Virus record (IMG/VR): IMGVR_UViG_3300042923_000399
Coordinates: 1 to 38,972 of that record
DNA length: 38,972 nucleotides
From: a virus
Reading direction: 5' to 3' (one strand)
Shown: positions 1 through 5,735 of the stretch, piece by piece
Layout: each line of letters begins with the position of its first letter
Position numbering within the stretch: the first letter of the stretch is position 1
Program-made: the position numbers and the translations under genes
Notes under the pieces: model-generated
Databases searched by the model: none
What the model saw: the letters and a program-made list of their open reading frames with translations, nothing else
What the model was told of the DNA's origin: nothing

Positions 1-87
1 GGCCGGCTGGTCCCCAACATCCCGCCGACCCCCATGCTTCTTCGCCACATTGCGAACATGGGGGTCGACTCGGGAGACTTCTTCCGG

Positions 88-237
88 TCAGTTGATGTGC
101 GTGCTGCTGCCCTGAGCAACTAGCGCGGTGTCGTGGTACCAGCGTGCGAGCTCTATGGGCGTCGGGCATGCACCGCCGATGTTGAAGACGGGACAGTAGG
201 CGGCGCATTCGCCGCCTGTGCAGACGCGGTCGATCAT
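88..237 (-). CDS. small Cys-rich protein (49 aa), unknown function
   Basis: I do not recognise the family. The ATG at 237 is preceded by a good ribosome site (GGGGAGAA, five bases upstream), which decides the start. The protein has four cysteines in a CTGGECAAYC...GGAC arrangement followed by PTPIELARWYHD, which suggests a small metal-binding or redox-insensitive fold. It is leftward, like the early operon that ends at the right edge of the window, so in a circular phage it would lie upstream of the exonuclease gene. That placement is inferred. Confidence 0.65.
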   Translation of the reverse strand: MIDRVCTGGECAAYCPVFNIGGACPTPIELARWYHDTALVAQGSSTHIN

Positions 238-271
238 GTGGTTCTCCCCGAGTGAAGCGTTGGACCGTTGG

Positions 272-307
272 GCTATAGGCGAGGTAACTCACTGGGTCCA
301 GGTGAGT
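272..307 (-). promoter_or_regulatory. candidate leftward promoter with dyad over the -35
   Basis: Reading leftward, TGGACC (300-295), a 17-bp spacer and TATAGC (277-272) resemble sigma-70-type boxes, matching 4 of 6 bases in each. An inverted repeat ACTCAC-N9-GTGAGT (287-307) covers the -35 box, as an operator would. It would drive the small gene at 88-237 and perhaps the early genes beyond the window edge. The boxes are weak and this is inference. Confidence 0.35.
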
Positions 308-456
308 ATGAGGGCACTCTAACCTGAGCCGGGGACAACGGTTGCCGCGATTTCACGGATTCCGCGCCCAGAAACCTCTGGGTGAGGTAAAGATTCGGTA
401 AAGGCAGTCGGATTGTCCCCCGAAGTACCACTACCCTCTCTTGGGAATCTGTGCTA

Positions 457-903
457 CTAGCTGGCAGTGCCCGACCGATGCCGCCCTTTCGCGACCATGT
501 CGCGCATGTTGTCAGTGTGCGTCCCGGTCCAGAGGTGCGCCGGGTTCATGCACGGCGGGTTGTCGCAGGTGTGACAGATCAGCATCCCGTCCGGGATGGG
601 TCCGTTGTAGGTCTCGTAGGAGAGTCGATGCGCGGCGGCGGTGCCGTACGCACGACCAACCTTCACCCAGCCATACCCGCGGTTGTCCTTCGGGCCGTTG
701 AACTCCCAGCAGCCGGTCTCGGTGACGGTCCACCCGTAGTACTCGAGACGCTGTGCAGGTGTGAGCTTCTGGCGGTAGATGCGGACGCCGGCTCGCTGTA
801 GCTGCTTGCGGTGCTTCCAGCAGAGGCTGAGCTTCTTGGCGTCGCTGCCGCACTCCGCGATTGCACATTTCTCGTCGGTCAGACGGCCTGTAGGGTTAAC
901 CAC
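457..903 (-). CDS. HNH homing-type endonuclease (copy A)
   Basis: A free-standing HNH nuclease of 148 aa. The N-terminus has a small zinc-ligand motif (CAIAEC...CWKH). The C-terminal half carries the HNH_3 signature: GCWEFNG, RGYG, AHRLSYE, then GPIPDGMLICHTCDNPPC, and NPAHLWTGTHTDNMRDM. It should bind DNA and nick or cut it, and such genes usually spread as selfish elements within phages. The GTG at 903 is chosen because GGAG lies six bases upstream; the longer TTG start at 915 has no such site. It is a relative of the genes at 17402-17878 and 37581-38165. Confidence 0.85.
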   Translation of the reverse strand: MVNPTGRLTDEKCAIAECGSDAKKLSLCWKHRKQLQRAGVRIYRQKLTPAQRLEYYGWTVTETGCWEFNGPKDNRGYGWVKVGRAYGTAAAHRLSYETYNGPIPDGMLICHTCDNPPCMNPAHLWTGTHTDNMRDMVAKGRHRSGTAS

Positions 904-930
904 ATCGAACTCCAATCCAGTTCGGTCGAT

Positions 931-959
931 CCCCGGCCTGTTAGCGCAGGTGCGGGGGC
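931..959 (-). promoter_or_regulatory. 5' leader hairpin (copy 1 of a repeated element)
   Basis: Read leftward, CCCCG-ca-CCTG-cgctaa-CAGG-c-CGGGG forms a compact two-part stem 28 bases upstream of the HNH gene start. A 27-base copy with one mismatch sits at 4078-4106 in the 5' leader of a rightward gene, in the same orientation relative to the downstream gene. It may be a start-associated regulatory hairpin or an attenuator. Confidence 0.55.
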
Positions 960-1041
960 TTCTTCATGTTAGGGGGTACCTCCGACATCGCCGGAGGCTG
1001 AAGCCTCGACGGCGTGTGGTGAGGTGCACCAAATCTGACTC

Positions 1042-1252
1042 GGGTACAGGAACGGGTACACCTTGGGAGTCCAGGTGGACCCCGTTCCTTACTCTCTATT
1101 GCGCCCCCGGACAGAATCGAACTGTCGACCTTTGGTACCGGAAACCAACGTAAACCGGTAGACTGGTGTTAGAAACCGCGGGAATCTCGCGGAAACTACT
1201 GTGTCCACCTGGACACAACAGAGGGGCCAGGGGTACACTAGAGAGGTACACC
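1042..1252. other. attP-like site 1: tRNA-Arg core with flanking arm-type repeats
   Basis: The tRNA-Arg fragment at 1102-1148 is flanked on both sides by repeated motifs. On the left are GGGTACAGG (1042-1050), GGGTACACC (1054-1062) and GTCCAGGTGGAC (1069-1080). On the right are GTCCACCTGGAC (1203-1214, inside a 16-bp palindrome at 1201-1216), GGGTACACT (1231-1239) and AGGTACACC (1244-1252). A tRNA core, arm repeats on both sides and an integrase gene about 0.8 kb away fit a tyrosine-integrase attP. Some right-hand repeats could also be promoter boxes: TGGACA (1210-1215), N18, TACACT (1234-1239). Confidence 0.6.
1102..1148 (-). other. 3' half of tRNA-Arg(CCG), attachment core
   Basis: Read leftward, the segment gives a perfect anticodon arm TTGGT-TTCCGGT-ACCAA (anticodon CCG, T33), variable loop AGGTC, T arm GACAG-TTCGATT-CTGTC, acceptor strand CGGGGGC and G73. 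The 5' acceptor strand and D arm are absent, so this is not a working tRNA. It is what a phage carries to rebuild a host tRNA gene after integrating into it. The anticodon stem-loop supplies the inverted core sites that tyrosine integrases use. Confidence 0.75.
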
Positions 1253-1270
1253 AACAACAAGGGGGCAGGC

Positions 1271-1855
1271 ATGATGACCGATCTCACGGCGATGGACGCG
1301 GACGAAATCCTGGTGCACGCGTTGAAGCTCGCGTCAAAGGGTGTGCAGGCCGATGACGGGCAGAAGTACCTCGTCCCCGCGGCCGACCTCGTTGACTATG
1401 CCGAAACCATCAGTGCACTCGTCGCTGACCACAAGGCCCTACGTAGCATGCACAACGAACTGCGGACGGTAGCCAACGCGCACATTGCCGAGTTGGAGGC
1501 CGAGGTCGCGCGCCTTAGCGAAGACGTGCTCGTAGAGGGATCGTTCATCCCGGTCAAGGATTGGCCCACGATCCTGGGTAGATACATGCGGGACTCGGCT
1601 GAGTATGCGCGTGAAGCGAAGGCGGCAGTCATTCAAGCCGAGAAGCCCGCCCCGGTCAAGATGCTTGATGACGCAGGCGTGGGGGCGCTCGTAATCGATG
1701 AGCACAAACGTCGGTACCAGAAGGGCGAGGACTCCCTCTGGTACCGCCTGTATGGCGACATGGGCTATCGAGGCGAGCCAGGCATTGCGTCGGCCGATCT
1801 CCAGGACTCCATCAATGGGGCTTATCTCTGGCCTGCCGACAGGAGTGAACGGTGA
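1271..1855 (+). CDS. hypothetical protein, 194 aa, coiled-coil segment
   Basis: Not recognised. AAGGGGG lies five bases before the ATG at 1271; a second ATG follows directly. Residues of about 60-85 (LRTVANAHIAELEAEVARL) look like a short coiled coil. The C-terminus ends PADRSER and overlaps the next gene by GTGA. That junction sequence recurs at two other gene joints in this arm (see findings). It is the first gene of the rightward integration operon, downstream of attP-like site 1. Confidence 0.7.
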   Translation: MMTDLTAMDADEILVHALKLASKGVQADDGQKYLVPAADLVDYAETISALVADHKALRSMHNELRTVANAHIAELEAEVARLSEDVLVEGSFIPVKDWPTILGRYMRDSAEYAREAKAAVIQAEKPAPVKMLDDAGVGALVIDEHKRRYQKGEDSLWYRLYGDMGYRGEPGIASADLQDSINGAYLWPADRSER

Positions 1856-2052
1856 GCGAGCGAATCGAGTACTACGACGCGCCAGCAGGCAACCTGCGCG
1901 TAGAGATGCCTGTCGCTGAGGTCCGTGCAACAGACTTCAACGCGTTTCAGGAGGAGTTCGAGCAACTAGCGCGACGGTACTCGCAATGGGGCATCAGCAT
2001 GAGCGTGAGTGCACCCCGGCAGCGTTCACGGATCGTCGACGACGATGGCTAG
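1852..2052 (+). CDS. hypothetical protein, 66 aa
   Basis: A small acidic protein of unknown function that starts with GTG in the overlap GTGA. Its own RBS (GACAGGAG) lies inside the preceding gene. The N-terminus MSERIEYYDAPAGNLRV continues a repeated MSER start shared with the gene at 4434. It overlaps the integrase start by eight bases. Position directly before int makes an excision or regulatory role possible, but nothing in the sequence shows a DNA-binding fold. Confidence 0.6.
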   Translation: MSERIEYYDAPAGNLRVEMPVAEVRATDFNAFQEEFEQLARRYSQWGISMSVSAPRQRSRIVDDDG

Positions 2053-3283
2053 GGCTAAGGGTGAGGGTGGCCTGTTCTACTCGGAGGCCCGCGGTTTATG
2101 GATCGGACGCATACAACTCCCACCCGGACCAGACGGGAAACCCCGCCGCAAACAAATCACCGCGAAAACGCAAGCCGCGCTACAGAAGAAACTGTCAGAC
2201 CTTCGCCGGCAGCTCGAGAAGCAAGGCGACCTGCACACCGCATCATTCAAGGTTGACGACTTCCTTGACTACTGGATGCGTGAGATCGTGACACCCACGC
2301 GCCGGCCGAAGACTGCGGCGACGTATCGGTCGAATCTGAAGTGGGTGTCGCAGGCGATTGGGCGGATGCGGTTGCCGGATGTGAAGCCGGAGCATGTGCG
2401 GCGTGTGTTCACCCTCATGCGTGAAGCCGACCCGCCCAAGTCCTCCACCTACCAACGCAACGTGCACTCGGTGATGGCGGCAGCGTTCATGGACGCCGAA
2501 CGCGAAGGCCGCATCCCCCGCAACCCCGTCGACCTCGTACCCGCACCCAAAAAAGCCGTCACCGACCTCCACGCCCTCACAGCACGGGAAGCCATCGACC
2601 TCCTCGAAGTGTTCTCCCAATCCTCCGAAGGCGCACTCTGGGCGACGTTCATCCTCACCGGGGCACGCAGGGGTGAAGTGCTCGGGTTGCAGTGGGACCG
2701 GGTCACAGATGTTCTCGACCTGTCATGGCAGTTGCAGCGCATCACAGACGGCCAACAACTCCCGGACGGGTTCGAATACCAGCACCTCACCGATGGCCTC
2801 TACCTCACTCGTCCGAAGACGCGGGCAGGGTGGCGCATCGTGCCCCTCGTAGACCCCCTAGCGTCCATCCTCACGCGTTACCGGGACCAATCCCCCACCA
2901 GCCCCTACGGCCTCGTTTTCGCGCGCCCTAACGGCGTCCCCTTCGACCCCGACTTCATCACCAAACAGTGGATCAAGATCCGCGACGACGCGAACATCAA
3001 ACGCAACGTCCGCGTCCACGACCTCCGACACACCACCGTCGACCTCCTCTACGCAGCCGGAGTCGATGAAGTCACCATCACCGCCATCATCGGCCACTCA
3101 TCCCGCGTCATGTCCAGGGCGTACAGGTCCCGGTCCGACATCGCCGCCCTCCGCAAAGGGATGCTGCAACTATCCGCATCCCTCGCCCCACCGTCTGGGG
3201 TGGCTGTTAATGTGAACGTAGAAGCCCCCGACCCGATTGCGACGGGCCGAGGGCAAGAGCCGACTACAGAGGAGTCGACATGA
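2045..3283 (+). CDS. int: tyrosine-family site-specific integrase
   Basis: This is a 412-aa tyrosine recombinase that would integrate and excise the phage at a host tRNA gene. An N-terminal arm-binding-like segment (MARAKGEGGLFYSEARGLW) is followed by a SAM-like core-binding domain (VDDFLDYWM...RPKTAATYRSNL). The catalytic domain shows the conserved residues: Arg in TGARRGEVLGLQW, HDLRHT, the second His in IIGHSS, and the nucleophile Tyr in MSRAYRS. The start at 2045 overlaps the upstream gene and lacks a clear SD, so coupling is likely; an ATG at 2009 is the alternative. Two candidate attP sites lie about 0.8 kb upstream and 0.5 kb downstream. Confidence 0.95.
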   Translation: MARAKGEGGLFYSEARGLWIGRIQLPPGPDGKPRRKQITAKTQAALQKKLSDLRRQLEKQGDLHTASFKVDDFLDYWMREIVTPTRRPKTAATYRSNLKWVSQAIGRMRLPDVKPEHVRRVFTLMREADPPKSSTYQRNVHSVMAAAFMDAEREGRIPRNPVDLVPAPKKAVTDLHALTAREAIDLLEVFSQSSEGALWATFILTGARRGEVLGLQWDRVTDVLDLSWQLQRITDGQQLPDGFEYQHLTDGLYLTRPKTRAGWRIVPLVDPLASILTRYRDQSPTSPYGLVFARPNGVPFDPDFITKQWIKIRDDANIKRNVRVHDLRHTTVDLLYAAGVDEVTITAIIGHSSRVMSRAYRSRSDIAALRKGMLQLSASLAPPSGVAVNVNVEAPDPIATGRGQEPTTEEST

Positions 3284-3480
3284 AAGAGTCTACCGACGTC
3301 AACCTTTACGCGCAGAACGAGGGTGCTCTCGCGCTGTACAACTTTGACAACCGCGCGAACCTCGACACGTTCGAGGCGGTCCCCCTCGACACGGTGCTTA
3401 GGTATCGCGACAGAGCAGCCGCGGTGATTCGCGCCTACGCGATCGCCAGTGTCGTCGGCCCCGATGGGGGCGAGCGATGA
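3280..3480 (+). CDS. hypothetical protein, 66 aa
   Basis: ATGA overlap with int and a strong site (GAGGAG, six bases before the ATG) make this a confident coding gene. It is an acidic protein with TFEAVPLDTVLRYRDRAAAVIRAYAIAS, probably helical at the C-terminal half. Function is unknown. A position directly behind int would suit an excisionase, but no winged-helix or HTH motif is visible, so I do not assign one. Confidence 0.65.
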   Translation: MKESTDVNLYAQNEGALALYNFDNRANLDTFEAVPLDTVLRYRDRAAAVIRAYAIASVVGPDGGER

Positions 3481-3767
3481 CCGAGCGTTGGATCTTCAGC
3501 AAGAGGTTCCGGGAGGCGGCTAAGGCGTGGCGGGAGTACCGCGCCGTAGCTCAGGTGCCGGACGAGCAGGCGCCTACCCTTTTCCAGGCCGGGTTCAGTA
3601 TGGGTGTTACGGCGGCGCAGCGTGGTGCCCTTGCCGGCGACATGCTCCTTCTTGAAGCGGATTTCCTAGACGACCTCGGAGAGCACGACGAGGCTGCGGC
3701 GGTTCGCGCCCGCATTCCGCTCCTCACCGAAGCGGACCCGGCAAAACCGCCACTAAATAGCCACTGA
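3477..3767 (+). CDS. hypothetical helical protein, 96 aa
   Basis: Starts in an ATGA overlap with the preceding gene and ends seven bases before a strong terminator, so it closes the int operon. It is predicted mostly helical (FREAAKAWREYRAVAQV; AAQRGALAGDMLLLEADFLDDL), with no recognised domain. Its last codons (AKPPLNSH) lie within the left GCCACT arm repeats of attP-like site 2, so coding and recombination signals overlap. Confidence 0.65.
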   Translation: MTERWIFSKRFREAAKAWREYRAVAQVPDEQAPTLFQAGFSMGVTAAQRGALAGDMLLLEADFLDDLGEHDEAAAVRARIPLLTEADPAKPPLNSH

Positions 3768-3773
3768 CGCAGA

Positions 3774-3811
3774 AAACCGCCCCGCCAGTCCGAAGACTGG
3801 CGGGGCGGTTT
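3774..3811 (+). terminator. strong intrinsic terminator after the int operon
   Basis: A perfect 17-bp stem (3774-3790 with 3795-3811) and a CGAA tetraloop, followed by a T-rich run (tttcgttgatttt). It separates the int operon from attP-like site 2 and the next rightward genes. Confidence 0.9.
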
Positions 3812-3836
3812 CGTTGATTTTCCGGGCCTGTGGGGT

Positions 3837-3877
3837 TGGTGGCGAGTGAGGGATTCGAACCCCCGAATGCTGAGCAG
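3837..3877 (-). other. 3' end of a class II-type tRNA, attachment core 2
   Basis: Read leftward: variable-arm-like CTGCTCAGCATTC, T arm GGGGG-TTCGAAT-CCCTC (one G-T pair), acceptor strand ACTCGCC, discriminator A and an encoded CCA. No matching GGCGAGT 5' strand exists upstream, so only the 3' end is present. The long variable region suggests a Tyr/Ser/Leu tRNA (Tyr is my guess). It differs from the tRNA-Arg fragment at site 1. Confidence 0.6.
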
Positions 3878-4077
3878 TCTGGTATGCAGTCGCGGTTACC
3901 TGGGCCTACTTCCGTCTACCGGTTCCCGCGTTTTTGCGGGGAAGTAGTCACAGGGAGTCACAGGTAAGCCCCGAAAACAGCCACTAAACCGCCACTGGGT
4001 GTTATCGCATCCGATACCAAGGCTCCCGCGTAGTCTCACTACCGCATGGCAACCCGAACCGTTAAGATAGAGGAAGA

Positions 4078-4106
4078 GCCCCGCACCTGCGGTAACAGGC
4101 CGGGGC
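4078..4106 (+). promoter_or_regulatory. 5' leader hairpin (copy 2 of a repeated element)
   Basis: GCCCCG-ca-CCTG-cggtaa-CAGG-c-CGGGGC lies 25 bases before the ATG at 4132. It matches the leader of the HNH gene (931-959, opposite strand) at 26 of 27 bases. A TAAGAT sequence at 4063-4068 could be the -10 box of the transcript, but no convincing -35 box is visible. Confidence 0.55.
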
Positions 4107-4131
4107 GATGGCCAACTAACAAGGAGTTGAC

Positions 4132-4437
4132 ATGAGCCAGTCTACCGAAGCTCGCGGCTTCGACGAGCATCCGTACATCAGCGAGGACCGCCAGACGGTT
4201 CATGCGGAACTCTGGTACCCGCGCAACGGCGACAACCCCACGGAGATCCGTGTCGGATTGATGGATGTGCGCGCCGCTGACGACATCGTGATCCGGTACG
4301 ACTTCGACCGTGACGGATGGGTCGTCCTCCAGGACGAGACCGAATGGCGGGACGAACGTATCGAACGGCTGCGTGAACTGGTCGAGGTTGCGTTCATCCC
4401 TGCGTGGAACATGCCCGCCGACAGGAGCGAGTCATGA
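4132..4437 (+). CDS. hypothetical protein, 101 aa
   Basis: AAGGAG six bases before the ATG fixes the start. It is an acidic protein with a beta-rich middle (IRVGLMDVRAADDIVIRYDF) and an aromatic DGWVVLQDETEWRDERIERL segment; no family is recognised. It is the first gene of a four-gene overlapping set reading away from the attachment region. Its C-terminus MPADRSES shares the repeated junction sequence with the genes at 1271 and 4434. Confidence 0.7.
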   Translation: MSQSTEARGFDEHPYISEDRQTVHAELWYPRNGDNPTEIRVGLMDVRAADDIVIRYDFDRDGWVVLQDETEWRDERIERLRELVEVAFIPAWNMPADRSES

Positions 4438-4610
4438 GCGAGCGCGAATGGACGAGCGACGCCGAACTGCTGGCTCGGGCGCTTGAAGCCGGTTCCGGTC
4501 CTTCATGGGGCGGGTACCAATCACCCGACGCGAACGTGGTCACCATCGACGGAGCTTACGACGCCACCGCGGTCCTCAACTTCATCCGCGCCGCCGACAG
4601 GAGTGAGTGA
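4434..4610 (+). CDS. hypothetical protein, 58 aa
   Basis: ATGA overlap with the preceding gene; GACAGGAG inside that gene serves as RBS. It begins MSEREWTSDAELLARALEAG and ends AADRSE. Function is unknown. It is bracketed on both sides by near-identical junction sequences (4418-4443 and 4591-4616), as if it arose or moved as a cassette. Confidence 0.65.
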   Translation: MSEREWTSDAELLARALEAGSGPSWGGYQSPDANVVTIDGAYDATAVLNFIRAADRSE

Positions 4611-4870
4611 TGAGCGAGACGGATTATGGCGTCGCGATTGGCAAGCGCGTGCCCGTGGGCGACATTGTTATCGGGGAGCCCCCGCTCCTCACGATCCATC
4701 CGGACGGGACCGTTGACGGACGGATCGAGGACGCGGGCGAGGCCGGGCGTGCACTCGTCGAGTGGGTGCAGGGCTCCATCGCCGCCATGATGCGAGACGC
4801 CAAAGCTGAGGCGTGGGATGAGGGCTACGAGCAGGGCGGCGCAGGCCACGCTTTCAACCCGTACCGGTGA
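4610..4870 (+). CDS. hypothetical protein, 86 aa
   Basis: The ATG at 4610 sits in a TGATG overlap, with GACAGGAG upstream; the GTG at 4607 is less likely. PPLLTIHPDGTVDGRIEDAGEAGRALVEW resembles the middle of small phage and Streptomyces proteins without assigned function. The C-terminal helix is rich in Ala and acidic residues. No catalytic motif seen. Confidence 0.65.
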   Translation: MSETDYGVAIGKRVPVGDIVIGEPPLLTIHPDGTVDGRIEDAGEAGRALVEWVQGSIAAMMRDAKAEAWDEGYEQGGAGHAFNPYR

Positions 4871-5058
4871 TGTATCAGGGGAGCGTTTACCGTCCTCACA
4901 CGGGTATGGAAACCCACCGCCCCACCGTCACACCAGCCACCGACGTCACTCCCCCAGGTATCCCCTACCATGCTGACGACGACACCCCCTGTGACTCCCC
5001 CGGCCCATGCTCACACCTGCGACTCATCTACTGGCGAACAATACCGTTCCAGTACTAA
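4870..5058 (+). CDS. small protein with DDDT-C-SP-x2-C motif, 62 aa
   Basis: Starts at the ATG of a TGATG overlap. The last 30 residues (YHADDDTPCDSPGPC...LIYWRTIPF) match the layout of the leftward small protein at 7593-7733 (HLDDDTECTSPDVC...TVYWVGGAP). The two are probably distant paralogs of a small Cys-pair phage family. An internal ATG at 4909 is an alternative start. It is the last rightward gene and ends just before a bidirectional terminator. Confidence 0.6.
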   Translation: MYQGSVYRPHTGMETHRPTVTPATDVTPPGIPYHADDDTPCDSPGPCSHLRLIYWRTIPFQY

Positions 5059-5067
5059 CGCAGAAAG

Positions 5068-5106
5068 CGCCCCCGGACCTGACACCGAAGTGCAGGCCCG
5101 GGGGCG
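5068..5106. terminator. bidirectional terminator between convergent operons
   Basis: CGCCCCCGG-a-CCTG-a-CAC-cgaa-GTG-CAGG-c-CCGGGGGCG forms a long stem with a CGAA tetraloop. It lies between the rightward arm (stop 5058) and the leftward lysis operon (stop 5113), and is close to symmetric. Confidence 0.8.
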
Positions 5107-5112
5107 TGAGTG

Positions 5113-5181
5113 TTAGAACCAGTAGAACAGGAACCCGAACGCGAGGCGGATCGAGTTCCCCTTGAACGGTGTGCGGATCAT
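5113..5181 (-). CDS. tiny membrane peptide at the end of the lysis operon (22 aa)
   Basis: The ATG at 5181 overlaps the holin stop (ATGA). The peptide starts MIRTPFKGNSIRL and ends AFGFLFYWF, a basic N-terminus followed by a hydrophobic, aromatic end. Such micro-ORFs behind holin genes may help lysis or be non-functional. The overlap and composition argue for translation, but the length makes it uncertain. Confidence 0.45.
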   Translation of the reverse strand: MIRTPFKGNSIRLAFGFLFYWF

Positions 5182-5414
5182 CCGGCGCTGTTCGTGTTCG
5201 CGACTGCGAGGGTGCCGACAGGGACACCCAGATAGGCGAGGACCGCGACAGCCGCGACAAGGATGTCAGGCTGTCCGAGCTCGAGTGACGCATAGGCGAC
5301 CTGTGCGGCGCCGGCGACGATGATGGCAACCACGTAGGTGCCGTAGATGATGGCGCGTGCTTTCGCGTTCTTCACGATCACGCCAAGCTGTGCGGCGTTG
5401 GGAATGTCAGACAT
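5178..5414 (-). CDS. holin-like protein, two membrane segments
   Basis: 78 aa. A short polar N-terminus (MSDIPNAAQLGVIVKNAKARA) precedes two hydrophobic helices: about residues 22-42 (IIYGTYVVAIIVAGAAQVAY) and 50-70 (DILVAAVAVLAYLGVPVGTLA). Size, topology and location after the endolysin fit a class II-type holin that permeabilises the membrane to time lysis. The RBS AGGAGA lies just before the ATG. There is no family-level proof. Confidence 0.7.
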   Translation of the reverse strand: MSDIPNAAQLGVIVKNAKARAIIYGTYVVAIIVAGAAQVAYASLELGQPDILVAAVAVLAYLGVPVGTLAVANTNSAG

Positions 5415-5423
5415 GGGGTTCTC

Positions 5424-5735
5424 CTAGCGAAGCAAGTTGGGGAGTAGGGCGATGGCTGCGAGGACGAGCGCGGCGAACCCTGCGAGGCCGCTACCGATCT
5501 GATACCAGGGCGTTCGTGACGGGATGCGCTGAGCCACCATCTCGGTCTGCGACAGTGCCCGGTCAGCGGTCGACTGGGCCTTCTCGATGCCCGCCCGAAA
5601 CGAGTTGTTCAGGTCCGCCTGCGTGCTTGTGTTCGACTCCACAGACGACTGCAACGAACCCACCTGACCGGTCAACTGTCCGAGGAGGAAGTTGGTTTGG
5701 TCCTGTGGCCGCATCGGGGGTGCGTCCTCGGTCAC
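5424..5735 (-). CDS. membrane-anchored coiled-coil protein of the lysis cassette (holin or spanin-like)
   Basis: 103 aa, started at the GTG at 5735, which overlaps the endolysin stop (GTGA) and has GGGAGG seven bases upstream. A long helical region (QTNFLLGQLTGQVGSL to DRALSQTEMVAQRI) precedes one C-terminal membrane helix (QIGSGLAGFAALVLAAIALL) near the end. This is a tail-anchored topology of the kind seen in second lysis proteins of actinophages. It may be a holin partner. Exact role not established. Confidence 0.65.
   Translation of the reverse strand: MTEDAPPMRPQDQTNFLLGQLTGQVGSLQSSVESNTSTQADLNNSFRAGIEKAQSTADRALSQTEMVAQRIPSRTPWYQIGSGLAGFAALVLAAIALLPNLLR

Larger units (their letters stand above)
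3749..3996. other. attP-like site 2: tRNA 3' end with flanking arm-type repeats
   Basis: The tRNA fragment at 3837-3877 is flanked by paired GCCACT motifs exactly 11 bp apart on both sides: 3749 and 3760 on the left, 3980 and 3991 on the right. A tandem AGTCACAGG pair (3946-3954, 3956-3964, 10 bp apart) also lies on the right. Helically phased repeats on both sides of a tRNA core are what integrase arm sites look like. A hairpin CTACTTC...GAAGTAG (3906-3947) with an inner CCCGC-gttttt-GCGGG lies between core and right arm. No gene was found at 3812-4131. Confidence 0.55.

Noticed and set aside
1-123. Plus-strand open frame running in from the left edge and ending at 123
   Set aside because: It overlaps the end of the better supported leftward gene at 88-237 and has no recognisable domain; an open frame of this length is common by chance at this GC content.
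1102-1148. Functional tRNA-Arg gene
   Set aside because: The D arm and 5' acceptor strand (GCCCCCG) are not present upstream, so only the 3' half exists.
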